Positions 1-6,061 of a stretch of DNA of 6,082 bases are shown here, piece by piece. The stretch covers positions 1-6,082 of the forward strand of contig DNTK01000081.1 of assembly GCA_003508755.1 (NCBI GenBank), in the 5' to 3' direction. This DNA comes from Bacteroidales bacterium (GTDB lineage: Bacteria > Bacteroidota > Bacteroidia > Bacteroidales > UBA10428). Both the position numbers and the translations under genes were made by a program. The notes under the pieces are model-generated. The model ran no database searches, had not been told where the DNA came from, and worked only from the letters and a program-made list of their open reading frames with translations. Within the stretch, counting starts at the first letter, position 1. Each line of letters opens with the position of its first letter.

Positions 1-278
1 GGTTGAGACAGATTAATAAGCATGAAAATACGAATCAGAATTTTTTATCCTGGAAGGACGGAAGGCTTACTTTCACCAATCAGGCATTAAAATCGGCTCT
101 CGATCAACTTTCGAAACATTACAAGGTTCAATTTATTTCCACCAATGCATCCCTCGATAGTGCCCTGTTTACTGCTAGTTTCGATAATCTTTCATTGGAA
201 GAAACAATTGAAAACCTGGAATTAATAATGGACGTGGAAGTGTTTAAAGAAGAAGGTGTTTATGTAATTGTGGATTAA
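1..278 (+). CDS. FecR-family anti-sigma factor, C-terminal fragment (DUF4974-like)
   Basis: Only the last 91 or so residues are present; the reading frame is open at the left edge, with the first whole codon at base 3, and ends at TAA 276-278. The leftmost in-frame TTG at base 3 is not a credible start, because the fragment begins mid-domain. The segment reading WKDGRLTFTNQALKSAL, followed by a helix and a short beta-alpha-beta pattern ending in VFKEEGVYVIVD, matches the C-terminal DUF4974 domain of Bacteroidota FecR-like proteins. In that family an N-terminal cytoplasmic part restrains an ECF sigma factor, one membrane helix follows, and the periplasmic C-terminus senses an outer-membrane partner, usually through an STN domain. 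The next gene downstream encodes an STN-domain protein, which fits that pairing. The sigma factor gene would be expected just left of the window. The family call is from recognition of the motif; the partner assignment is inference. Confidence 0.8.
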   Translation, partial: LRQINKHENTNQNFLSWKDGRLTFTNQALKSALDQLSKHYKVQFISTNASLDSALFTASFDNLSLEETIENLELIMDVEVFKEEGVYVIVD

Positions 279-315
279 TGGATACACCCAGATTAGGAAC
301 TAATAAACCAATGCT

Positions 316-346
316 TTTGAGGTTCATTTGAAAAGTTGTAGCTTGT
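316..346 (+). promoter_or_regulatory. Weak candidate Bacteroidota promoter before the STN gene
   Basis: The 77-nt gap between the FecR fragment and the STN gene contains TTTG at 316-319 and, exactly 19 nt later, TAGCTTGT at 339-346. This has the spacing of the Bacteroidota -33/-7 promoter but matches TAnnTTTG imperfectly. Transcription would begin only a few bases before ATG 356, giving an almost leaderless message. Read-through from the FecR gene is equally possible. Confidence 0.25.
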
Positions 347-355
347 GATCAAATT

Positions 356-1570
356 ATGCAGTTGAGGCTTTTTTCCATTATCAAAGTTTTATTGCTTGTA
401 TCTGTTCTGCTCAGTGCAATGCCGTCAATTTTTGGACAACCAGCATCCCTATCTGATTCAGTAACCATTGAATTACCTGCTTCAAGCCTGGAAAATGCAC
501 TAAGGAAAACCGCCATGCACACCGGAATTACCTTTGCATATCGCAGTGCACTGCTAAAGGGAAAATCGATGGCATCAGTTAAATTTAACGGAACCATCGA
601 GCAGCTTCTTATTAAATTAACAGCGCCTTTTGATTTATGCTATTCCGAAAGAACAACGCAAGTGATTTTACATACCGCCTGCCGCCCCAATCGGTACACC
701 ATTTCAGGTTTTATAATCGAGAATGAAAACCAAAAAGCCATACCCTATGTATCAGTAACCACTACCGATTACGCAACTGGAGTAATTGCTGATCATGAAG
801 GATATTTTGAGCTGGCATTGGATTATACAACCACTGAAGACACTCTTATTTTTTCTTGTATGGGATATCAGCGCGATACCATTTATGTTTCTCCTCGGGA
901 AAATGAACCCTTCTATGTCCGGCTATCTCCTCGGGTGTATAAAATAAACCCTGCTATCATCAGTCCTGATATGTATGAAATTCGTAAGCTAGGCAATAAC
1001 AAGAGCAGACCGGTAGGCTCGCTCTATCTCGACACACATGGCCAGCAGGCTGCATTGTTTATCGAAAACAACAAAAACCAGATTGGAATTATACAAACCG
1101 TTGAATATTACATTTCAAAAAAAGGAAATACCAATGCTCCCTTCAGGGTTCGCATTTATCAGCCCGATTCTGCTGGGCTACCCGGCAAGGAACTTACCCA
1201 GGACGCCATTGTGGTAAAACCTGATTTGTCTGAAGGGTGGTATCGCATCGATCTGGTTCTTGAAGACATCGAGTTTCCCAAGCAGGGTGCTTTTGTTGCA
1301 ATCGAAGGAGTTTTCCCCGATGATTATGACTACTACCATGGCAGTGCAGACTTTGTTGATATAAAAGCAACAAAGCAACCCCTGCAAAATGAAAATCTGT
1401 TGGCTTATGGTCAGCGACTTGGATACAATCGAAAAGGCCGAAAAGATACCTGGCATTATTCGATGTCAAAAATATGGTTTCAGCTCGAGAAGCAAGCTTT
1501 TGGAGTCATGATTTCGGCTACTGTGAAATATGTAAAAAATACTGACAACAATGATCAGGAAAATGAATAA
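356..1570 (+). CDS. Secreted STN + carboxypeptidase regulatory-like domain protein, without TonB barrel
   Basis: The product is 404 aa. Residues 1-28 form a signal peptide: basic start, hydrophobic core rich in LLLVSVLLS, likely cleavage near FGQ. Residues about 36-108 look like an STN (secretin/TonB short N-terminal) domain, with SVTIELPASSLENALRKTA, a helix, then FNGTIEQLLIKL. Residues about 113-200 fit a CarboxypepD_reg-like beta sandwich: ISGFIIENENQKAIPYVSV, then GVIADHEGYFELAL and FSCMGYQRDTIYV. Residues about 215-390 form a beta-rich domain of unknown function with RVRIYQPD and GWYRIDLV. STN followed by a regulatory domain is the usual N-terminus of SusC/FecA-type receptors, but the plug and barrel, which need several hundred more residues, are absent. 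ATG 356 is chosen because it gives an intact signal peptide; an upstream ATG at 311 runs into TGA. Its position after a FecR-like gene suggests a periplasmic signalling or surface-sensing role, which is inference. It overlaps the next gene, implying cotranscription. Confidence 0.75.
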   Translation: MQLRLFSIIKVLLLVSVLLSAMPSIFGQPASLSDSVTIELPASSLENALRKTAMHTGITFAYRSALLKGKSMASVKFNGTIEQLLIKLTAPFDLCYSERTTQVILHTACRPNRYTISGFIIENENQKAIPYVSVTTTDYATGVIADHEGYFELALDYTTTEDTLIFSCMGYQRDTIYVSPRENEPFYVRLSPRVYKINPAIISPDMYEIRKLGNNKSRPVGSLYLDTHGQQAALFIENNKNQIGIIQTVEYYISKKGNTNAPFRVRIYQPDSAGLPGKELTQDAIVVKPDLSEGWYRIDLVLEDIEFPKQGAFVAIEGVFPDDYDYYHGSADFVDIKATKQPLQNENLLAYGQRLGYNRKGRKDTWHYSMSKIWFQLEKQAFGVMISATVKYVKNTDNNDQENE

Positions 1571-2588
1571 TAAAAAGCGATGGTGGGTGCTGATTTTCCT
1601 ATTTTCTGGAATAACAGCCTTTAGCCAATGTAATTACCAGCTGGTTGAAAAGGCAGCACAGCTAGCGGGCAGTAATACTGTTTTTGTGCGCGACTTCAGG
1701 GTTCGCTTATCTGATGCATCGATGGACGATCCTGTTCCATCAGGAAGGTTTCCGGTCTACCTAAACGAAGGTGTAAACTACCGCTTTACCATTGCCAATG
1801 CTGTCGAATATGATGGAAAAGCCTGGATTGAGCTTAGCCGCCGCGGACAACTATTTGCCACAAATATGACCGACGACAGCACCTATGTTCAGAACTTCGA
1901 CTTTTTGTGTGAACGTTCGGCAACCTATCAGCTGCAGGTAAATTTCGGACAAGGGCTTGAAGGATGCTCGGCAATTGCACTTTCGATGATTATTAACGAT
2001 TCGCTAAACCATATCAAACCCTCCACAATTATTCAAGAAGATAAAAATGATGTAATTTATCTGTGGAGTCAAAATCAAATACAAATTGCTACAACTTTGG
2101 GCAAAAACTATGTGGTTCATGCAAATGTATCGCAGGGTAGAATAGAGCAGAAGGGTAGTTTTTTTAGTATATATCCGGAAAATCTTGGGTCACTTGAATT
2201 AGTTGTAAGGGTTACCTCTACACGGGGAGAATTTATGGAAGGCGACACCCTGGAATTTGAAGTTGAGTATCCTCCACACCCACAGGTTATCTTGCCAAAA
2301 CAACGACTCAACAGTATATCACTTCGGGACTTTGTTGGATTTGGCGATATTACATTGCATCATTTCAACGACGAAAAAATTTATGATTTGAAACAGTTTT
2401 CGATCTCGACATCACCCTCTGAATTAAACAATGAAATAAGGTACAACACCAGATTATCGCGCAGGCAAATAGAAATGATAAAGCAGTTGAAGCCCGGAGA
2501 AAGCTTCTACATTACAAATGTAGAGTTTATCGATCCCGATGGCATCATACACCGTGTACCTGCTCAACAAGTATTTGTCACGGAATAA
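1551..2588 (+). CDS. Exported protein with GldM-like C-terminal domains
   Basis: The product is 345 aa from ATG 1551. A second in-frame ATG at 1563 (341 aa), preceded by AGGAAA, is an equally good start; the overlap with the STN gene is then 8 nt instead of 20. Residues 1-25 are a signal peptide (KKRWWVLIFLFSGITAFS). Residues about 27-150 form a beta-sandwich-like region with three cysteines (27, 120, 139) and VNYRFTIANAVEYDGKAWIEL, loosely like a pre-peptidase C-terminal fold. Residues about 165-240 read as an Ig-like beta domain with a V-rich core. Residues about 246-345 contain an FDF-like strand region, then LKPGESFYITNVEFIDPDG. That ending closely recalls the C-terminal domain of GldM, a T9SS/gliding motor component: a 'lk.Gd..yf.nI...gPDG' pattern. 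True GldM is about 500 aa with an N-terminal membrane helix and a long periplasmic helical region, which are missing here, so this is not gldM itself. Function is unknown. A role at the cell envelope or with the T9SS is inferred. The GldM resemblance is from memory of the family pattern. Confidence 0.65.
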   Translation: MIRKMNNKKRWWVLIFLFSGITAFSQCNYQLVEKAAQLAGSNTVFVRDFRVRLSDASMDDPVPSGRFPVYLNEGVNYRFTIANAVEYDGKAWIELSRRGQLFATNMTDDSTYVQNFDFLCERSATYQLQVNFGQGLEGCSAIALSMIINDSLNHIKPSTIIQEDKNDVIYLWSQNQIQIATTLGKNYVVHANVSQGRIEQKGSFFSIYPENLGSLELVVRVTSTRGEFMEGDTLEFEVEYPPHPQVILPKQRLNSISLRDFVGFGDITLHHFNDEKIYDLKQFSISTSPSELNNEIRYNTRLSRRQIEMIKQLKPGESFYITNVEFIDPDGIIHRVPAQQVFVTE

Positions 2589-2619
2589 TGCCTTACTTTC
2601 TTGCGAAAAGCAAATTGTG

Positions 2620-2650
2620 TTTGGAAAAAATGGACGAATACATATCTTTG
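2620..2650 (+). promoter_or_regulatory. Bacteroidota-type promoter for the GH3-dNK operon
   Basis: TTTG at 2620-2623 is followed after 19 nt by TATCTTTG at 2643-2650, an exact match to the Bacteroidota consensus TTTG-N19-TAnnTTTG read by the group's unusual primary sigma factor. The expected transcription start is near 2655-2657, giving a leader of about 22 nt before ATG 2678. The site lies in the 89-nt gap after the GldM-C-like gene, so it separates the envelope operon from the metabolic one. Confidence 0.75.
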
Positions 2651-2677
2651 TTTCGTACCGATTAGCACCAGATAAAA

Positions 2678-4198
2678 ATGCCTATAATAACCTCACTCGT
2701 TAAATGGTTTAACATCAAGCGTATGGCTCAGATTGACCTGATGCGCAAATACCCATTTAATGTGCAACAAGATATGTTTAATCAGCTTGTTACCAGGGCA
2801 GTTGACACCGAATGGGGAAAGCAATACCATTTTAGCGATTTTGAAGGGATTAAGGATTTTCAGGAAGCAGTGCCTTTACAACATTATGAGGATGTAAAGC
2901 CCTTTGTGGATCGGTTGCGGGAAGGAGAGCAAAACCTGCTTTGGCCGGGAGAAATTAAATGGTTTGCCAAATCATCGGGTACCACCAGTGAAAAAAGCAA
3001 GTTTATTCCGATGAGCAGAGAAGCCCTTGAGCGGTGCCATTTTAGGGGAGGCAAGGACGTACTTGCAATTTACACCAACACATTTCCGGATTCTACCCTT
3101 TTCAAGGGAAAGGGCTTAACACTTGGAGGCAGTCATAAGATCGATAATTACAGCAATCAAAGCTACTATGGCGATTTATCAGCCATCTTAATTGAAAACC
3201 TTCCCTTTTGGACCGAATTTATTCGAACTCCCAGCCAGGAAGTAGCCTTGCTCGATAAATGGGAGGAAAAGCTTGAAAAAATTGCAAAGGAAACCTTATC
3301 AGAAAATGTTACCAGTATTGCCGGAGTGCCTTCCTGGAACCTGGTTATGATAAGGTATATTCTGGAGCACACCGGTAAATCGAACCTGCTTGAACTCTGG
3401 CCTAACCTTGAGCTTTTTATTCATGGAGGTGTAAGTTTCACACCCTATCGCGAGCAGTTCGAAAAGCTTATTCCTTCAGAGAACATGAACTATCTTGAAA
3501 CTTATAATGCTTCGGAGGGTTTCTTTGCTATACAGGATAATCTTGAGATAAACAGCATGTTGCTCATGCTCGACTACGGTATTTTTTATGAATTTATTCC
3601 CATGGATGAGTTTGATGCACCGAATCCTGCTGCATTAACCATTGATCAGGTAGAAAAGGATGTTAACTATGCTATTGTAATCACCACCAATTCAGGTCTT
3701 TGGCGCTACATAATTGGGGATACTGTAAAATTCACCTCCCTGTATCCTCACCGGCTAATTATTACGGGTCGCACAAAACATTTTATTAATGCATTTGGGG
3801 AGGAAATAATTATCGATAATGCAGAGAAAGCATTGGAAACTGCCTGTCAGCGCACCAATGCTGAGATTTCTGATTACACGGCAGGACCCGTTTTTATGTC
3901 GGATGATAAAAAAGGCTGTCACCAATGGTTGATTGAGTTTGCCATTGAACCATCTAATCCTGATGAGTTTATGTATAACCTTGATATTGCATTACAGAAT
4001 GCAAATTCCGACTATGAGGCGAAGCGCTATAAAAATATCACACTTGATAAACCTGTCTTAAATATCCTTCCCGCGGGCACCTTTTATAAATGGCTCGAAA
4101 AGAAAGGGAAGCTGGGAGGACAAAATAAGGTACCCCGATTGTCGAACAATCGAAAATATATTGATGAATTGCTAAAAATTGCCGAACTTAAAGACTAA
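2678..4198 (+). CDS. GH3 auxin-responsive promoter family protein (acyl-adenylating enzyme)
   Basis: The product is 506 aa, a normal length for bacterial GH3 proteins. GH3 enzymes belong to the ANL adenylate-forming superfamily: they activate a carboxylic acid with ATP and, in plants, couple it to an amino acid. The three ATP/AMP motifs are visible. The phosphate-binding loop is SSGTTSEKSKFIPMS at 99-113. The second motif is YNASEG from Tyr276, with Glu280. The third is WRYIIGDTVKF, with Arg343, Gly347 and Asp348. The hinge-like GRTKHFINAFGEE follows from Gly364, and a small C-terminal domain carries GGQNKVPRL at 480-488. There is no signal peptide, so it is cytoplasmic. The adenylation machinery appears intact; the acyl substrate and acceptor cannot be read from the sequence, and plant hormone chemistry should not be assumed. 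ATG 2678 follows an A-rich stretch (GATAAAA) with no Shine-Dalgarno site, as is usual for the phylum. It is first in an operon with the deoxynucleoside kinase gene, 9 nt downstream. Confidence 0.9.
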   Translation: MPIITSLVKWFNIKRMAQIDLMRKYPFNVQQDMFNQLVTRAVDTEWGKQYHFSDFEGIKDFQEAVPLQHYEDVKPFVDRLREGEQNLLWPGEIKWFAKSSGTTSEKSKFIPMSREALERCHFRGGKDVLAIYTNTFPDSTLFKGKGLTLGGSHKIDNYSNQSYYGDLSAILIENLPFWTEFIRTPSQEVALLDKWEEKLEKIAKETLSENVTSIAGVPSWNLVMIRYILEHTGKSNLLELWPNLELFIHGGVSFTPYREQFEKLIPSENMNYLETYNASEGFFAIQDNLEINSMLLMLDYGIFYEFIPMDEFDAPNPAALTIDQVEKDVNYAIVITTNSGLWRYIIGDTVKFTSLYPHRLIITGRTKHFINAFGEEIIIDNAEKALETACQRTNAEISDYTAGPVFMSDDKKGCHQWLIEFAIEPSNPDEFMYNLDIALQNANSDYEAKRYKNITLDKPVLNILPAGTFYKWLEKKGKLGGQNKVPRLSNNRKYIDELLKIAELKD

Positions 4199-4207
4199 AA
4201 GTAAACC

Positions 4208-4825
4208 ATGATGCACATTGCGATAGCTGGAAATATTGGTTCCGGAAAAACAACCCTTGCTGGCCTACTGGCCCGCCACTTTGGATGGAAACCGCATTAC
4301 GAGGATGTTGATGACAATCCTTACCTCGATGATTTTTATAACGACATGCAGCGCTGGTCGTTCAATTTGCAGGTTTATTTTTTAAATACACGCTTCAATC
4401 ACATTCTTGAAATCAGAAAGGCAAAGGATACTGTGATTCAGGATCGTACCATCTATGAGGATGCCTTTATTTTTGCACCTAACCTGCATTCCATGGGTCT
4501 TATGTCGACTCGCGATTTTGAAAATTACTTCACTATATTCAACTTAATATCCTCACTTATTCAGCCTCCGGATTTGATTATTTATTTAAGAGCAAGTGTA
4601 CCTACTTTGGTAAGGCAAATTGAGAAACGAGGCAGGAAATATGAAGATAATATTCGAATTGATTACCTGAAAAAGCTTAATGAACGATACGATTCCTGGG
4701 CCGAATCCTACAACATGGGCAAAATGCTTGTTATTGACGTAGATAATTTGAATTTCATAGACAAGACGGAAGATCTGAGTGCGGTAATTGACCGTATCAA
4801 TGCAGAGTTACATGGTTTATTTTAA
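4208..4825 (+). CDS. Deoxynucleoside kinase (dNK/dGK family)
   Basis: The product is 205 aa, a typical length for bacterial deoxyadenosine/deoxyguanosine kinases, which phosphorylate salvaged deoxynucleosides to monophosphates in the cytoplasm. The Walker A loop GNIGSGKTT is at residues 8-16, with Lys14. A Glu-Asp pair at 32-33 (HYEDVDDNPYL) fits the catalytic base region. QDRTIYEDAF from Gln78 is the family DR(S/T) motif. LIIYLRASVPTLVRQIEKRGR from about 123 gives the strand and the arginine-rich lid, ending in RKYE near 146. Substrate preference (dA, dG, dC or T) cannot be settled by eye; the DRT and lid pattern fits the dAK/dGK branch better than type II thymidine kinase. Two tandem ATGs (4208, 4211) are both possible starts and differ by one Met. 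It sits 9 nt after the GH3 gene with no promoter between, so it is very probably cotranscribed. All key motifs are intact. Confidence 0.88.
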   Translation: MMHIAIAGNIGSGKTTLAGLLARHFGWKPHYEDVDDNPYLDDFYNDMQRWSFNLQVYFLNTRFNHILEIRKAKDTVIQDRTIYEDAFIFAPNLHSMGLMSTRDFENYFTIFNLISSLIQPPDLIIYLRASVPTLVRQIEKRGRKYEDNIRIDYLKKLNERYDSWAESYNMGKMLVIDVDNLNFIDKTEDLSAVIDRINAELHGLF

Positions 4826-4840
4826 GCAGTGATAAAGTGC

Positions 4841-4858
4841 AAAAAAAGCACAAGTGCT
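4841..4858 (-). terminator. Weak candidate intrinsic terminator for the PfkB kinase gene
   Basis: On the minus strand, about 40 nt past the kinase stop codon, AGCACTTGTGCT can fold as a 4-5 bp hairpin and is followed directly by a run of T residues (seven in all). The stem is short, so termination would be weak. The same bases read on the plus strand lie just after the deoxynucleoside kinase stop, where GTGC (4837-4840) and GCAC (4848-4851) give an alternative hairpin without a T tract. The 72-nt gap between the convergent genes holds nothing else I can identify. Confidence 0.35.
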
Positions 4859-4897
4859 AAAGCAATATTAGCTGTTGCATTTGAGAACTTTTGCTCT

Positions 4898-5878
4898 CTA
4901 TCCGACAATTTCGCCGACTTTTTCGAGCAGTTCAGGCCAGTCCTGCTCCTGGATACGGGCACCATATTTTTCAATAACCCTTCCGGCAATAAGTGCTCCG
5001 ATTTGACCACACTTATCAAACGATAATCCCTGGATGTATCCATAAAGAAATCCGGCTGCATATTGATCACCTGCACCAGTTGTATCGAGTGGATTGCAAG
5101 GAACTGCACCCACGGTATAAATGGTATCGCCGTTTTTTATCAGCGAACCGTTTTTTCCAACCTTAACAACCGCAATTTTGCACTGCTCTGCTATGATATT
5201 AAGCGCTTCGCCAGGTTCTTTTCCGGTGTAAGCTTTTGCTTCTTCTTCGTTCGCAAAAACAATATCAACATAAGCCGGGATGGCCTCTTTTAAAAACACC
5301 AGGTTATCTTCAACCACATTAAAACTGGCCATATCAATTGAGACTTTTAAGCCCAGTGATTTGGCAAGTTTAATTGAATGATCAATAAGCGGTGTATTGT
5401 ATACCTGGTAACCTTCGATGTGGAAAATATCATAACCTTCAAAAGTTTTTTCGGTTATGTCTTCGATGTTTATTTCCGATGAGGCACCCAGGTAGGTAGC
5501 AAAAGTACGTTCGCTGTCGGGGCTTATAAATGTATTTGCTCTGCCGGTTTTGCTTTTTCCCTCAAAAAGGATGGTATCGATACCGGCTGCCTGCAGGTCA
5601 TTTCTGTAAAAATCGCCCAAATCGTCTTTAAACACCGTGCCTACATAGCCACAGTTAATACCCAGACGTGCCAGACCATGTATTGAATTTGCTGCAGAAC
5701 CTCCTGAAACCAGCGATATATCTTTTCCTCTGAGGAATGCCTCCAATTCGTCAGCATTTTTTTCATCGATTAGCTGCATGCTGCCTTTTGGCAGTTTGAA
5801 CTCCTTCAGGAGGTTATCATCAGGCATTTGATACAGCAAGTCAACAAGAGCATGGCCCAACCCTAAAACACGTTTCAT
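4898..5878 (-). CDS. PfkB-family carbohydrate kinase, adenosine kinase-like
   Basis: The product is 326 aa from ATG 5878, the usual size for Bacteroidota adenosine-kinase-like PfkB proteins, which transfer phosphate from ATP to a sugar or nucleoside hydroxyl in the cytoplasm. It begins MKRVLGLGHALVDLLYQ, the standard first strand with the substrate-binding Asp13. The first PfkB signature is SGGSAANSIHGLARLG at 58-73. NEEEA near 210 is the Mg/phosphate-associated motif. The second signature is NPLDTTGAGDQYAAGFLYGY from 262, with catalytic Asp271 in the GAGD anion hole. The frame stays open upstream to another ATG at 5983, but the extra 35 residues precede the conserved family start and overlap the probable promoter, so I reject that extension. 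Adenosine is the likeliest substrate by overall pattern; ribose, fructose or another nucleoside cannot be excluded. The gene converges on the deoxynucleoside kinase gene, giving two nucleoside-salvage-type kinases side by side. Confidence 0.87.
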   Translation of the reverse strand: MKRVLGLGHALVDLLYQMPDDNLLKEFKLPKGSMQLIDEKNADELEAFLRGKDISLVSGGSAANSIHGLARLGINCGYVGTVFKDDLGDFYRNDLQAAGIDTILFEGKSKTGRANTFISPDSERTFATYLGASSEINIEDITEKTFEGYDIFHIEGYQVYNTPLIDHSIKLAKSLGLKVSIDMASFNVVEDNLVFLKEAIPAYVDIVFANEEEAKAYTGKEPGEALNIIAEQCKIAVVKVGKNGSLIKNGDTIYTVGAVPCNPLDTTGAGDQYAAGFLYGYIQGLSFDKCGQIGALIAGRVIEKYGARIQEQDWPELLEKVGEIVG

Positions 5879-5903
5879 AGCAATGGAATTTAATTTGGGA
5901 GTG

Positions 5904-5911
5904 CGAAGTAA
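5904..5911 (-). promoter_or_regulatory. Weak candidate -7 element for the PfkB kinase gene
   Basis: On the minus strand TTACTTCG resembles TAnnTTTG with two mismatches and lies about 25 nt before the start codon, much as the better promoter lies before the GH3 gene. No good TTTG is found at the expected -33 position (minus-strand TTAA there), though the region upstream is strongly T-rich. Treat it as a position guess only. Confidence 0.25.
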
Positions 5912-6025
5912 CAAAAAAAAGATGAAAAAATTAAGAAAAGCGCTTGCATAATTAAAACCAAACGCATAGTTTTGCGGTCGCATTTTGCCTCAGGTTATAT
6001 ATCAGAGGGTAAATGCCCAACAGTC

Positions 6026-6043
6026 TCCCGATAGCTATCGGGA
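6026..6043. repeat. Perfect 18-bp palindrome, REP-like
   Basis: TCCCGATAGCTATCGGGA is an uninterrupted inverted repeat. Its arms extend to GTC (6023-6025) and GAC (6045-6047) if one T (6044) is bulged. As RNA it forms a 7-bp stem with an AGCT loop. It sits between the divergent PfkB kinase gene and a tRNA gene, so it is unlikely to be a terminator for either. No T tract follows on either side. I recall near-identical CCCGATAGCTATCGGG palindromes as dispersed intergenic repeats in Bacteroidota genomes, which makes a REP-type element more likely than a gene-specific operator; this is memory, not a search result. Confidence 0.7.
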
Positions 6044-6061
6044 TGACGAATACATATATCT

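Noticed and set aside
349..597. Minus-strand open frame of 82 codons over the start of the STN gene
   Set aside because: It lies wholly opposite a well-supported gene with signal peptide and domains, and its translation has no recognisable motif.
1178..1469. Two overlapping minus-strand frames inside the STN gene
   Set aside because: Both are antisense to the same coding region in different frames, have no plausible start context and show no family features.
1551..2588. Assignment of this gene as gldM itself
   Set aside because: It lacks the N-terminal transmembrane helix and long helical region, is shorter, and has no gldK, gldL or gldN beside it.
2601..2613. Small hairpin TTGC-GAAAA-GCAA after the GldM-C-like gene, considered as a terminator
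   Set aside because: The stem is only 4 bp and no clean T tract follows, so it is not convincing as an intrinsic terminator.
2678..4198. Idea that the GH3 gene was acquired from a plant
   Set aside because: GH3 homologues are widespread in Bacteroidota, and the gene has the same base composition and promoter style as its neighbours.
4822..5109. Minus-strand frame and a shorter plus-strand frame (4829-5026) near the convergent stop codons
   Set aside because: They overlap the 3' end of the PfkB kinase in other frames, including its conserved GAGD signature; the kinase frame explains the sequence.
5063..5293. Plus-strand frame of 76 codons within the PfkB kinase gene
   Set aside because: Antisense shadow of conserved kinase sequence; no ribosome site or motif.
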